Source: Alitta virens
Taxonomy: Eukaryota > Annelida > Polychaeta > Phyllodocida > Nereididae
DNA: 64,000 bases
Assembly (NCBI GenBank): GCA_932294295.1
Contig: OW028580.1
Location: 28,342,896-28,406,895, forward strand
Direction of reading: 5' to 3'
This document shows positions 46,251 to 58,155 of this stretch, one piece after another. Under the pieces are notes generated by a model. That model searched no databases. It had not been told where the DNA came from and saw nothing but the letters and a program-made list of their open reading frames with translations. Each line of letters starts with the position of its first letter. Position 1 is the stretch's first letter. The position numbers were made by a program, and so were the translations under genes.

Positions 46251-47334
46251 GAAAAAAAACAAACTGCATCCACTCATTCTTTGCAAATCCTGTTTAACAT
46301 TGTCTTGTGAAATCACAGTTCACCTTCCTCGAGTGAATTTTAAAGTCGGTTAAACAGACAATGAAGTTATGTTGTTAGCAAACAGTCTTAACAAGCAAAC
46401 AATTGCCTCTAATTGCCTTCAAGCAAAAGAGAATCAACACATGGGTGACCATTCAAAACAATGGTGACATTGAAAGCACATTTGCAAAGTGAACTGAATT
46501 TCTTTGCTTCGGCTATACAGAAGAACTTGCCTTAGAGGGCTGCACTTTCTATATCTATCTATCTTGTGTCATATATTGATTTTAAGATGGCTAAACCGGT
46601 CTGTATAGCCTAAATCTAGGCTGGTGCCATTTGCATGAGGTTTGAATTAGTGCCAAAGCTGGGATAATGAAAGTCCATGTGTCTACTGCCAAAAGTTTTT
46701 CAAGTTTTTTGCGAAGTAGTTTTTGTGCCTATACATGTATTTCTCATATCAGACTTTGCCTATATCATTCATAAGAAGGAAATGCATTATCCAACTGTGC
46801 TACAAGAAAAGCTACACCTGTTTCCTTTTGAAATTTGAAATTGAAATTCTTAGAAATTACAACTATCGGCTGACTACTTAACAAGTTTCACCGACCATAT
46901 AATCCACATTTGAACCGCTCATTATCTACCATACAGCGTTAAAATAGCAAAATGTGCGCATGTATTGTGTCTTGGTTGCAATCCGGGTCTAAAATGAAGG
47001 TTAAAGTGAAACATTTCACATCTCAAACTAAGCAACGGTTTCGTTTACAGATTGTAGATGCCAGGGGAAGACCCAGATATCATTCAATGTCAAAACCCGA
47101 CGGTAGCCTATATAGAAACGACGCTGGCCCGATTTGGAATGCTATCTGGGAAGTCCTCCCTCTAAAAATGGCAGGCCTCGTTTTGTGATCAAGACTATAC
47201 GGTACATGCGCCATTACCTATTTCAAGGCTAGATACAGGTGTTAACATATATGTCAGATAATGTTCAACGTAGATGGAGTAGGACACCTTTTCACAGGGC
47301 AACCATGTTGTCAATGAGGCAAAATTCCTGTCAA
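46251..47334. other. Non-coding with a SINE tail remnant
   Basis: 46520-46565 (CTTGCCTTAGAGGGCTGCAC, then CTATCTATC) is the SINE 3' end. The 78-codon frame 46952-47188 has ordinary composition but no recognisable domain, and shares an AAAATGGCAG(G)CCTC word with the TTAA-flanked element at ~43617. It is probably repeat sequence. Confidence 0.45.
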
Positions 47335-47560
47335 CATGGCTGCCACGGGAACCACGTCGAATCCTGGTCCACTCATTTTGAGCTACATCTCGGCTTGGTG
47401 TTAATCATATGACATGTTGAATTGTATGTACATTGTAGTCAGTGTCTATCCTAGGGCAAGTAAAACAAGTAGGCCTAAATGTACACACTCCAAGGCTTAT
47501 CATCTCATCATTACTCTGCCTCTGATAGCTGGTCATTTAGGCTGCCTAAGCTACATACTA
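47335..47560 (+). repeat. SINE copy, diverged
   Basis: Contains CGAATCCTGGTCCACTCATT, GAGCTACATCTCGG, AGTCAGTGTCTATCCTAGGG and TCATCTCATCATTACTCTGC followed by CTGATAGCTGGTCAT. The central part has lost the CTATGCTGAGG word. Confidence 0.65.
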
Positions 47561-47639
47561 GTACTAAAACACAATACAACAAACGCAAAAATGGCATCTT
47601 AAGGTGGAAGTTTAACATATAAGATTTAGTATCTTTTGC

Positions 47640-47837
47640 AACAGACTTGTACTCAGTGTCTATGCTGAGGCAAGCAAAGGATCTCCACATGGGATAAATG
47701 TGTAACATATGTACACTCCTCCTCTTTCTCTCTCACCTCATCAATCAACCCCTCGCTAGTGGTAAGAACTTGCCTTAGAGCACTTTCCATATCTATCTAT
47801 CTGTCTGTATGTCTGTCTATCTCTCTATCTATATCTA

Positions 47838-47912
<75 letters not shown>
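47640..47912 (+). repeat. SINE 3' half with long (CTGT/CTAT)n tail
   Basis: ACTCAGTGTCTATGCTGAGG, then GGGATAAATGTGTAACATAT, GAACTTGCCTTAGAGCAC, then a CTAT/CTGT microsatellite from ~47790 to 47912. It shows how the SINE's 3' end seeds tetranucleotide arrays. Confidence 0.75.
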
Positions 47913-49020
47913 GGTGTTATCCACTATTCAATGTATAAAAATGTTTGGGCAGAAGTCGAACCCAGAAACCTTTGAATTGTATAATCAAAATTTGTCTAGT
48001 TTTATAATTTTTGACTGGTCAATAAAAGATATTGTCTGTCTGTCTTAGCTGACTCTTGCCATAAATTTACGTTATTTTTGATGTTACATGTTCCCATGGC
48101 TGTCTGAAGCCCCAACACAGTGTCAAGGTCAAGTTTCTTTCCCTGGATTAACATTCAGGCATTTGGCACAGGGCTGATATGACTCGTATACCAGTTTTGA
48201 TGAAAACACATTATGGGAGTATGCAATTCTATATTTCTCCCACATTGCATTGCTGAGTTCTTTCTAAACTTAGTGTATAATAAAAGTTCTGAGTGCAACA
48301 TTACACGTCTGTCTAACCATTACAGTAACTTTAAATCATAGCAAAATTTGTGCCATTACAAAAAGGCTCTTCCTAATAAAAGAGACCTATAGTATTGTAA
48401 AAATAAACTTACATTCTCTTCATCACATTTTTAAGATGTCTAACCATAACCTTCAGGCAACTGCTGTCCAGCAGCCAATGATTCATCACCATCCTGACAA
48501 TGAAGCTACCGCAAATTTAATTCATAACAGGAAGACAAAGTAAAGGTCAAAGGCAACTTCAGGTGTGTGGGAAATCCCAATCGTCACCACTGCGTTACGG
48601 ATTCTCGCTTCGGGCAATCCGGGACCTTTTCTGAAAATAGAAAATTGTCCGCCCGAAGAAAATGAAAATGAACTGTCCTGCCATACCTAACCTTAACATT
48701 ATCTACATGCTGTGTGACCTTGAACTTTGAAGGTCATGCACCCGGAAGCTCCTTCATGTTTCGTCGGGCATCTCGAAATGTCAAATTCCAGTAGAGTGAA
48801 GTTCATACCTCTTGGGCATATGATCCACCACCCGCCCACTCATCGAAAACTGTGAAGCTTTCGGCAACATTTTATTGAATTGCATTTTTGCCGTGTAAAT
48901 CGTATGAAATTAATTACAAAAAATTTAAATGGTGAAGTTTAAAAGCTGAACAAACAATTTTAATAATTTTCCATAAGATTTTATTAGGTATTGTATATTG
49001 TCAGGAGCTATGACCACACT
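47913..49020. other. Non-coding; one nuclear-receptor-like dyad
   Basis: No gene recognised. 48716-48737 reads TGACCTTGAACTTTGAAGGT and CA: two AGGTCA half-sites in everted orientation (8-base spacer). A slightly GC-richer patch spans 48580-48660. Confidence 0.45.
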
Positions 49021-49141
49021 ATGTTACACATTAACCCCGTGGGTGGGTTCTTTTGAATTGGCTCGGCATAGACACCAAATATAAGACACCTCTAATTGGA
49101 TGTTTTATGTGATGACATTTGGCTGATATGTACAAGTAGCT
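49021..49141 (-). repeat. SINE body fragment, minus strand
   Basis: Minus-strand words CATGAGCTACTTGTACATAT, GGTGTCTATGCCGAGCCAAT and AACCCACCCACGGGGTTAAT identify it. Short overlapping minus open frames here are read-through of the SINE. Confidence 0.65.
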
Positions 49142-49215
49142 CATGGTTTTCGCCTGATTATATTTAGGCGAAAACCATGCGTTTTCCATGCATTTATCCT
49201 TCTCATGGAAAACGC
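49142..49215. repeat. Two adjoining perfect hairpins
   Basis: CATGGTTTTCGCCT (49142-49155) is exactly complementary to 49166-49179 (10-base loop). Starting on the last base of that arm, GCGTTTTCCATG (49179-49190) is exactly complementary to 49204-49215 (13-base loop). The arms share related CATGG-TTTTCGC text. Confidence 0.95.
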
Positions 49216-49426
49216 ACGTGGCATATTTGGCCATGTATACTCTCCCCATCTTAACCCCACATGGCATATGTGGATGTTCTTTGACAACTGACAACAGCTC
49301 ATCCAAGCCCTGCAAGAGCAGTGAAAACAGGATTTCTCAAAGATCCTGTCAGAAGGGGTACATCTCATGTCAGGGTATTGACACTTTCAGTACTATAGCA
49401 CACTTCCATGTCGAACACTGATTTAT

Positions 49427-49640
49427 AATAATAATAATGAAACTTATAAAGCACTACTAATTCTTAAATAAAAACATTCTAGTGCCCTGTATAGGCATTA
49501 AAACTTATCTAAAACAGGTTTAAAAATGAGTCTTTAATAATCGCTTAAAAAAATTAAAATTGTGCAGTTCGTTTCACAGCTTTGGCCCTTTATGATGAAT
49601 GATCGTTCTGCTAATCAGGCCATTAACTAAAAATATAGCG
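49427..49640 (-). mobile_element. LINE C-terminal and 3' tail remnant
   Basis: On the minus strand the frame reads HHKGPKL, a stop where W is expected, then NELHNFNFFKRLLKTHF. This is the GPxLWN...FKxxLKT signature of CR1/L2 LINE C-termini, followed by a 3' UTR ending in an ATT trinucleotide run at 49427-49439. Confidence 0.6.
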
Positions 49641-51879
49641 AGTATTTTGGTTCATTTGTGATTTTTGGGAATAGTTTAGGACATCCTTGTGTCACAACAG
49701 TTAAAGTTATTAGTTGTGATGCATTATTTCATAAGTAATCCACCTTTGTCCTGACCAACCCTATTCATTACTATGGCGCTCGGCCCAGCTTTGGTGCCAG
49801 ATGTAGCCATTTTCTGTTCACCAACCCTGAAGAGTCAGCTTCTGTTGTAGGCCCTCTTGATCCATATGCTGATTTATATGTGGTTTGTTATACTGCAGAA
49901 AGGTTCTTGGAAAACTTCACGGTGTTGTTCCACAAATTACCCTGAAGGACTTAAAATAGCACACCACTGAACAGTTTCAATTGATGTCCATATCGTGATG
50001 TAAATTATAGTTATAAGGTGCACACTCTTTGTTACTTCTACGTTTCTGACAATGTTTAGCTATGTGTTATCCATGTCACAATAAAGATTAAAGATTATCT
50101 GCAATTGTTTTTAATTTCTAGTGCAGTCTGTTGAGTGGCAATGTTAGTATAAAAAAATCATCTGCATGGCTACATGCATATAACTTATTATTCACAGAGC
50201 AGAAAAACCTAAATGTTTGTTTGCAAAGCTGTCATATTCTAAATAAAAAAGTATTTACCTGATGTTTTGTTTATTCTTCTTTTTAAATAAACTAAATGGT
50301 GAGGAATTGATATAAATTTTGAATAGATTTGTGCCGTTGTCATGTAAATGTTGGCACATAAGTCCCAATTGAAGCGTAAAATATGGCAACCGCCTGGGTA
50401 AGTTGTATTCACATTGCCTCCATGTAGACTTGCTACTTTGGTCTGTAATACCATTTTTCACTTGAAAATTCATGTTTGTAATTAATTTATAAACATTTCT
50501 GAATAAGGTGGTATTTTGTGTTTAATACTATTAAAATGAATTCCTTGACCCCCCAAAACCTCGAAATGGACCTTTTAACTGTAGATATACAGTGCTGTGC
50601 AAAAGTGTTGAGCCATCCTCAAATTGATGTTACAGCAAGGAAATACATTTTACACGTGATTATTGTGTTGCCTGCAGGCTTAAACGTACTAACCCTGAAT
50701 GAATTACAGACATAGTAAAATAGGAAAATACTGTATATGAAATATTACCCAAAATATTGAGAAAACCATACTTGGTGGCCATCTTGGTGGCCATTTTGAC
50801 TATCTCAAAATATTCTGGCAATAATTTTGGAATATTATTTAAACATATCTACAAGGACTTTCAAGGTCCACATTTTAGTTTTGACAACATAAGTTGCATA
50901 ATTGTCACAATGTTTGTGTTTACAGAGTTATTGTTGACAATATCTTTATCTCATATTACATTTACTATGGTTTTATTTCAACCACACCCTTATCATATTA
51001 CCTTCATGATCATATGTACATATTTCATGTATGCATCAATTCATTTAGTTTGTTGCAACACATGAACATTCTCAAATCTCAAAGCCCAAGAGTGATGGTC
51101 TCTCTAAATGAAGCATTAATTCAACATACGCCCACTCTTTAACCTGTAAAAATGCTTCAGCTACAATTTCCTGAATGATATTCTTGTAGTGTTTATCATG
51201 AAATGAAGACTGTTGTAGTAAATGGTAGTAAACATGACCATTTGTGAAACGAGTTTGATTTGAAACTTGATAAGGGCAGGGCGATTTTGCAATATCATCA
51301 GTAAACTCAAGTAAACATTATTCTAAGTGAATATAAATTTATTGCAAAAATCATCTTAGTAGCTGAATTTTAGGCACCAGATTACGTATTTTAGTGACAT
51401 GAATTGTAGAAGACAAAGAGTAGCAAAAAATAAAAACCCCAACCACATACAGTAAATATTTCTCAATTGAATTTATTCTGCATTATCAGTTATTTGACCA
51501 TATGAGGTCAAATACTACAGGTCAGGAAATAAATTCAACTCACATTCAATTCGATACAACAAACTATTCTTGAGTAATGTTTCATTGATTTTGGACGGTC
51601 TGTGAGAACATTATATTGTTAATAACATAATAAAAAAATTCGACTCTACTTGTCTCAAAAAGATTTCTGGTAAACTGGGGTATCTTTGGCCACCTTGGGG
51701 GAATCTATGAAAAAGGGATTTTGTCGAGTCTAACTCTGATTTGGCTCAAGATATGCAAATGCGTTTGCAATAAAAAATATACATGGGTTACTTATTTTTG
51801 CCTAATGTAGTAACTCTTTCATAACTCATATTGACCGAATAATTTGACCTTGAAAGTGGGAGGAGCTCTGCGCTCTAAA
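49641..51879. other. AT-rich non-coding
   Basis: Nothing recognised with confidence. CACAATAAAGATTAAAGATT at ~50078-50097 looks like another LINE 3' end but without coding support. GGTGGCCATCTTGGTGGCCA at 50774-50793 is a small direct repeat. The open frames at 50239-50473 (minus) and 50518-51142 (plus) have no domain. Confidence 0.45.
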
Positions 51880-52190
51880 AACAAGTGTTTGAAAACCAAC
51901 ACTAAAATAAACACTTTTTTGTTACACTTTATGAATGTGTTGAAATGTTTAGGATAATTAAGATAAACCTGTTGAGGTGTTTATGAAAAGAAACACTAAA
52001 CCACCTTTATAAGCTTGTTACACCTAATTAACACTACAGCATGTTTAACAAAGATGAAGTGTTCATAATCAAACACTTCAGTCTACAACATGTCTAACAA
52101 GGATGAAGTATTTATATCAAACATGTCATGTTTAACAAGTGAAGTGTTTATATTGAACATCTCAGTCTTCCACAGTGTTTCTAGTGAGTA
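51880..52190. repeat. AACACTT/AAGTGTT-rich degenerate repeats
   Basis: Direct and inverted copies of AAGTGTTT and AAACACTT, with a ~50-base degenerate direct repeat (CATGTTTAACAA, GATGAAGTGTT) at 52058-52170. Confidence 0.6.
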
Positions 52191-52431
52191 GGCTATCTTT
52201 ATAATGAATGCATGGCTGTTGGAGTCTGTTTATCAATCTTCTTTAGAGCGTCTCCTGGTATGGAACATGGTCAACCTGCAAATGACACAGAAAATGCACC
52301 CTAATTCACAGTCAATGCCTGAAGTATTGGGAAATTTAAAAAATATGGAAATAAAAAATCTTAAAAAACTCTTGGGGTATGATATTTTGGTGAGATCTCA
52401 AGCATAGTTACTTCTGTGAGTGAAGAACATA

Positions 52432-52534
52432 TGATGGGGATATAATTTAGGGTTGGGGTTCTGAAACTGTTATGGTTGTATTGGGGGTAATTACCCTATG
52501 ATGGGGTAAAATGCTATAACTAATGTTTGAGTAT
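52432..52534. repeat. Satellite monomer, left of LINE insertion
   Basis: Carries GGGGGTAATTACCCTATGAT and GGGGTAAAATGCTATAACTA, then stops at ...ATGTTTGAG where the LINE 3' end begins. Confidence 0.75.
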
Positions 52535-53715
52535 ATATATACATATTCTTTTATTGACAACGCAATATCAGCGCAGATACATGTGTCATAAAAAATTAAA
52601 AAACAAAGCAAAGGAAGAGAAGAAAATAATAATATATATACATTTAAATAAAGAAAATATAATAAAATAAAAGGCATGCAATTTTTCTAAAACGCCATAA
52701 TAAAAACATAAATAACTATATACAGCACCAGGTGATGAACTAATAATAAATATATTTATCCCTGCTATATATATATATTTATTTCATACACTGCAAATAG
52801 TACAGAGAAAATATAAAAAGTGGCATTTATCAAGTGGTGACAAATCTAATGGATTGTAAATCAAAATGTCTCTCACAGCCTGAACTGTGCACTGTTCTGC
52901 AAGGTAAATAATAAGATTTTAACTTAGGCAACCTACTAAAATCAGTCAAAAGTTTCTTGTAGACAGTCTCAATATGATTGATATTGCCAGATACGGTAGT
53001 CCTGTGGTCGTTCACTGCTCTTTCAGCAATAAACTTAATCTTGTTGTCACTGTTAAACATTGTGTGGAGCAATTTCAAGAAGCTGTGACAAATTTGATCA
53101 TGTGGAGATGTTATCCCTGCTAACTGTGACAGATATTTGCAATGAGTTGTGTTGGGCAAGTTCAAAAACCTCCTAACACATCGATTCCACATTGTTGAGT
53201 AATATTTCACAGTGGTTTGTTAAAACTGCCAAGTCTGACACCCATTTTAGTGGCAATACTTGCTAGCAAAAACTTTCATCAGGATATCACCTGATAGACA
53301 ATTCAACGTTTCCAACATAGTATTGGTTCCTCCTGCAAGTTCACCTCTTTTGATTTAAAGATCTTTGGTGTCCAAGTCAAGGTATTACCTAGGTGCTTTA
53401 CATTGTCACACCACTAAAGTGCAGTTCCATTCGGGGTCAAACATGGTGACACTTTTTTCTGCCTTGAAAACAACACACATTTTGTCTTGACAGGATTGTA
53501 AGTCATCCCATATTCACAAGCATATTGTTCACAAAGGCTGATTTGCTCATGAAGACCTTTTGCAGTTGGACACAGCAATGTGAGATCATCTGCATAAACT
53601 ATTGATAATAAAAAAATAACTATTGATCCCAGAAAATGACCTCCAATTCAACAACCAGAGCCATTAGACTGCAAAAGTTTGACCAGTTTGTCAAGATAGC
53701 AGCAAAACAAGATCG
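52535..53715 (-). mobile_element. CR1-like LINE, 5'-truncated, inserted in a satellite monomer
   Basis: Minus-strand frames show, in order, SPILFCCYLDKLVKLLQS, the catalytic box IVYADDLTLLCP (~53600), YGMTYNPVKTKCVLF, NVKHLGNTLTW, and then the open frame 53210-52830 with WNRCVRRFLNLPNTTHCKYL, the RT thumb/C-terminal signature of CR1-like elements of marine invertebrates. Stops occur at ~53410, ~53300 and ~53255. The AT-rich 3' UTR ends with CAATAAAAGAATATG (~52545-52560). Satellite sequence stops on one side (52534) and resumes on the other (~53716) at the adjacent position of the monomer. Confidence 0.8.
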
Positions 53716-54185
53716 GTGAAGCGATCAGATCTTAGCCCAACTTTGTTTATATGATCTACTGGGTGAAACCAATTTGGGGTCCTGACATTTCTGTTGTTAC
53801 CATGGGGTAATGATTCCTTGGGGTAATTACCCCCATGAGAGTAATTAAATTGTATAACTTGTATTTGCTTGATCGGATCTGGGCAGAATTTGGTTTGTAT
53901 ATACAGGGTGTTACTATCATGTTATTACACTATCATGGTTGCCATGGGGTAATTACCCCATGATGGGGTAAAATGCTGTAACTTCTGCTGGGGTGATCAG
54001 ATCTTCACTCAATTTGGTTTGTATACTATTCAGAGTGTAACTATAACATTGTTAAAATTTCATGGTTGCCATGGAGTTATTACCCCATGATGGGTAAAAT
54101 GCCCTAACTTCTGTTTGGGTGACTTGATTTGCTTCTGTATGGTGTGTATACTCCACAGGGTGTTCAGAAAAATTGCCTCAACCAA
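53716..54185. repeat. Palindromic ~127-base satellite, three to four monomers
   Basis: Each monomer contains GGGGTAATTACCCCATGATG then GGGTAAAATGCTATAACTTC, GTGATCAGATCTTCACT, TTTGGTTTGTATACT and CATGGTTGCCAT. Starts near 53801, 53943 and 54070, spaced ~127-140. The GGTAATTACC core is a perfect palindrome. Confidence 0.85.
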
Positions 54186-54319
54186 AATAATATGGATCCA
54201 ATTCTCTTGTATTTTTAAGAGATTTCTTAAGTCTATACTTAGCCTATTGGCTACATAGTTTAACCAATCATCTTGTTTTAACTAGTCACTTGGCTTATAG
54301 ATGACTATGATGACGACCC

Positions 54320-54470
54320 ACAGTGTTGTGGGGTAATTATACCATGATGGCCTAAAATGCTATAACTTCTATTTGGGTGATCAGAATTGCTTTGAATTTG
54401 GTTTGTACAGTCTATAGGGTGTTAGAATCATGTTATAACACTTTAATGATTGCCATACTTACGTACGGCA
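54320..54470. repeat. Isolated satellite monomer
   Basis: GTGGGGTAATTATACCATGA followed by the usual monomer text to ~54455. It is separated from the previous array by ~140 bases of unrelated sequence. Confidence 0.75.
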
Positions 54471-54479
54471 AACGGGCGA

Positions 54480-55300
54480 AACATTTTCATTTCGGCAGCA
54501 GAACTCTAACACTAATGCACTTACCCTTATGAAATTTTGTACAGTAATACGCTATATGGCCTAGTGGTGCCTTTTGATAGTCACATTGACATATGTTGGC
54601 TATGTTTTACAAAATTTGGAAAAAATTGAAAAAAATTATAATTTTCGTTTCAGGAGCAGAACTCTGACGCTACTGCACCTACATGCTTAAAACTTTGTCA
54701 TAATATGTCTAAAATAGTGTATTGGTGCCTTTTAGGCCTCTCATGGCCATAAATACAATAGAATTTTCAAAATTAGGGCAAAATAGGGAAAATTTCTACT
54801 TTATCAAACCTCCATACAAAAGACACTATTCACCTCACATGAATGAAATTTTATCAATAACATAATTATCTAAATTAAAGTATTGTCACTTTTCAAACTT
54901 TATTTTGATATTCATTTCATGCTGATTACATAATAATGCCTGAGCAGAACTCTAGCATTAGTGCACTTACCCTAAGAACATTTTATATTTTATTTTCCCC
55001 CTTATAGCTTAGCTGTGCATTTTGATAGTCACATTGACATATCTCAGCTGTGTTTTAAAATATTTAGAGAAAAATTTAAAAACATAAAGAGCAGGACTCA
55101 CACACTACAGCACCTACATGCATACACAACTTAATAAAGAATATGTCTAGAATAATGTAGAGATACCTTTTTGGGGTTTCATGACCATTAATGAGAAAAA
55201 TATTAAAATTTGGTACTCTTTCAAACCCCCAAATCAATGACTCTATTATCCTTACAGCAGTAACATTTTGTCAATGATATATCAAGATTATAGTACATCC
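54480..55300. repeat. Second tandem family, alternating A/B monomers
   Basis: Type A begins AGCAGAACTCTAACACTAAT GCACTTACCC (54497, 54945). Type B begins AGCAGAACTCTGACGCTACT GCACCTACATGC (54655, 55086). A-A spacing is ~445 and A-B ~150. Shared inner words include TTTTGATAGTCACATTGACA. It occupies a gap between satellite blocks. Confidence 0.75.
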
Positions 55301-55722
55301 TTCTTTTGTTTTTCATAATAATGGAAAATCTGGAAAAAATGCTAAAAATTGTGTTGCTTCCTTCATATTCCTTAGCATCCCATACTTAGCAATGACAGCC
55401 GTAAATGTTGTACAATTCATGTGCATACAATTATTAAATATTTGATCATAGAATTGCCATGCTCAACCCATTCAATAGTTTTTGTTTATAATTAGCAATT
55501 TCATAATAATAAGTTGCATAATGATCTATATTATATTCACTTGACTCCAATACTTATAATTGTTTTCTTCATATACACCTATAAAGTGTTCGGTTATAGA
55601 TACTAATTTAAATGCCATAGATTTAATGCAAATCAGTAACCCAACAATTCAGCAACTGTTGAAGGGAATATGGCAATTGATGATATATAGTTGCCTATAT
55701 ATATTAAATGTAAACGGTGACC

Positions 55723-55818
55723 ATACAAAATAAACCTTTAAGATTTGTGTTTATTTGTATTTAGACTTTGTTTTTTTTAAATACAAGTAAATACAAACCT
55801 TAAAGGTTCATTTTGTAT
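55723..55818. repeat. ~41-base imperfect hairpin
   Basis: 55723-55763 (ATACAAAATAAACCTTTAAG...) pairs with 55778-55818 at about 85-90% identity around a 14-base T-rich loop. A small MITE or expression-silent palindrome. No target duplication is evident. Confidence 0.8.
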
Positions 55819-56477
55819 GAAATCATTGTTGCTGAATTTCAGATATATCCCATTGCCATAGCCCATATATGACTATATTTTGGACACATAAATGATAATC
55901 TTAGTTGTAGATTAGTTAGGGGAACATGCTAGTGTGTTGATAATTCTAGTGAACTGAATACTCCTTAGTGTGTAGAATCTTTGAAACAGAACACTTAAAT
56001 GGCAGGAACAGGATAGTTGTGCTCACTTGCCTTTACTCTGAACAGAATGGATTGCTGTTAATACAGAGTTCCTGCAGGGTTACCTTCATAAGAAGTAAGA
56101 TATTTGTAAGAAATTATAATATCATGTGCAGTGGCATTGTGCACATGTAAAAAAACGTAATACAGCTAGTAATTTCACAATGTTTACATTACTGGCTTTA
56201 TACTTGCTGAATGCTTGGATGATGAAATCCAATTCAAAATATAGCCATGCATTCGATGGAAAATTATCCATTTCCCACCTCTACCATGTTTTGACTATTT
56301 TTCTCATTGAGCTACCTGTGTTGACTGTCTGTCAGTGGTTTGTACCCTTCAAATGGAAGCAACATCAATCCCTGAAAGCTTCACTCTGGTCAGTTTAACA
56401 TGCCCTGAGATATCAGTGTTTTAAATGCCAGTGTAAGAGCAGGTTTGTACTGGGGTGTACTCACTTCTGTTAGATAC
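55819..56477. other. Nothing recognised
   Basis: AT-rich. Frames at 55968-56398 have no domain. Confidence 0.5.
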
Positions 56478-56529
56478 TGTATAACACTTCTATGGTTTCC
56501 TTAGAGGGCTGCACTTTCTATGTCTATCT
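56478..56529 (+). repeat. SINE tail fragment
   Basis: CTTAGAGGGCTGCACTTTCT followed by CTATCTGACTATCTATG. It leads directly into the next satellite block. Confidence 0.6.
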
Positions 56530-56970
56530 GACTATCTATGGGGTAATTACCCACGATGGAGTAAAATGCTATAACTTCTGTTTAGGTGATCGGATCTTAA
56601 CCAAATTTAGTTTCTATGTTCCGCAGGGTGTTAGCATCTTGTTATGACACTTTTATGGTGGCCATGGGGTGAATTTCCCCATGATGGGGTAAAATGCTAT
56701 AACTTATGTTTGTGTAATCGGATCTTCATGGTATTTGGTTTGTATACTTTACAGTGTGTGACCATTATATTGTAACACTTTTATGGTTGCCTTGCGGTAA
56801 TAATGCCATGATGTGGTACATGTATAATGCTATAAATTCCATTTGGAACTACAGGTCTTCACCATATTTGGTTTGTAAACTCTACAGGTCGTTACCATAA
56901 TTTTAATACTTGTATGGTTGTCTTTGGGTAATTGCCCCATGATGGGTAAGATGCTTTAAATTTAAATTGC
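56530..56970. repeat. Palindromic ~127-base satellite, four monomers
   Basis: Monomer cores near 56540, 56663, 56790 and 56925, with GGGGTAATTACCC progressively degraded. Same family as at 52432, 53716 and 54320. Confidence 0.85.
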
Positions 56971-57564
56971 AAGTTTATTTGTAGTAGTAACGCCATAGAA
57001 CCCGAAAGAACAGTGATGCTGGACAATGTTAAAGCTAGTAACTTTGTTATTGTTTTTCAAAAACAGTGCAAGGACAGAAATGGGACAATTGCCTGGTCAA
57101 ACGAGCAAAGTTACTTTTGATGTTGTATGTTTTCTACCAGAAAAATATATTTTATACCATCACAAAATCATACAACATTTAACACTCTATGGGTTGCAAA
57201 AGTATTCATTTCCTCTGGAGTTTGCAGGCAGATATGGACAAAAGTTGTACATGCAATCATCACAAATGTTTTGAGGTGATAATTCACCATATTTTGAAAA
57301 TGTTCAAGCTACTCTACAACTGTTATGTAATGTTATTAACTGTATGAGAATTGTGAATATTTTCTTTGTTGCACTAGATTTTCATCAAGTATTCTCCGAA
57401 TTTGCTGAAATTCACCTTGGAAAAACTTTCATAAAAAATTATAATCGCTAGCTGAAAATATGAGGGACTTAACGCAGCTACAACATAACGTTTTTATAAC
57501 ATGTTAGAGGAAGGTAGTGGCCTAATGTTTTTTAAGTAAAGTTTTTAAAACATTATTATTTTGA
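56971..57564. other. Non-coding, with the start of a TGTTATAAC repeat field
   Basis: ACAACATAACGTTTTTATAA at ~57481 belongs to the ATGTTAT-type repeats that continue after the LINE (58156-58670). The frame 57026-57274 is not recognised. Confidence 0.45.
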
Positions 57565-58155
57565 TGTTTTGTGTTCATGTCAACAACCCATCGTAATTTG
57601 CTTCCTGGGTTAGTTGGGAGACTAAGTGCCTTAGAGCAAATTTACTGTAGATTTATTAAAATGGTACAAACTATGTTAAAATCTGCAAATGTTAAAGTTA
57701 AATTTATTTATGAAAAAAGCACTGTTAGATGTAAACAGTATAATTTATTCAAATTTGACAATGATTTCAAAAGGTATTGGATGCAGTACTGAGCAACTGT
57801 TAAATGACAGTATTTGTCAGACCAAAAGGTGCTTATATAAAAGATATGCTGATGTAGAGCCAGTAGTTGGTCAGATTAATAAATTGTTAAATATTGTTCG
57901 CACAAATGCAGCCACAGTGGACGGGTTCACTAGAGATGACCTAAAAGTCATATTGCACTTTATATGTACAGCATAAAGCGCAGCATTTTTTATTTATTCA
58001 CTTTATTTTTTTATTCACTTTTGTTTTTATCTGTTATGTTTTTAAAGTTTTATAACATTTACAATATATTTTGATTACCAATATTTCTTTTTTTGTACTA
58101 TACACCATGAATTGTATATGCATGTGTGTGAATAAACATATTTAAAAAAAAAAAA
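57565..58155 (+). mobile_element. CR1-like LINE 3' end, 5'-truncated
   Basis: Plus-strand frames 57571-57792 and 57689-57976 form one reverse-transcriptase C-terminus broken by a frameshift near 57740: HRNLLPGLVGRLSALEQIYC is equivalent to THCKYLSQLAGITS in the LINE at 52535-53715, then NDSICQTKRCLYKRYA, and the terminal DDLKVILHFICTA before TAA at 57974-57976. The 3' UTR ends GTGTGTGAATAAACATATTT plus a run of A (58142-58155). Confidence 0.75.

Noticed and set aside
46952..47188. 78-residue frame with ordinary composition
   Set aside because: No domain, no splice context, and shares a word with a transposon; left as repeat-like.
47809..48048. Tyr/Leu/Ser-rich frame
   Set aside because: Translation of the CTAT/CTGT microsatellite.
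49960..50100. Additional LINE 3' end at ACAATAAAGATTAAAG
   Set aside because: No coding remnant upstream to support it.
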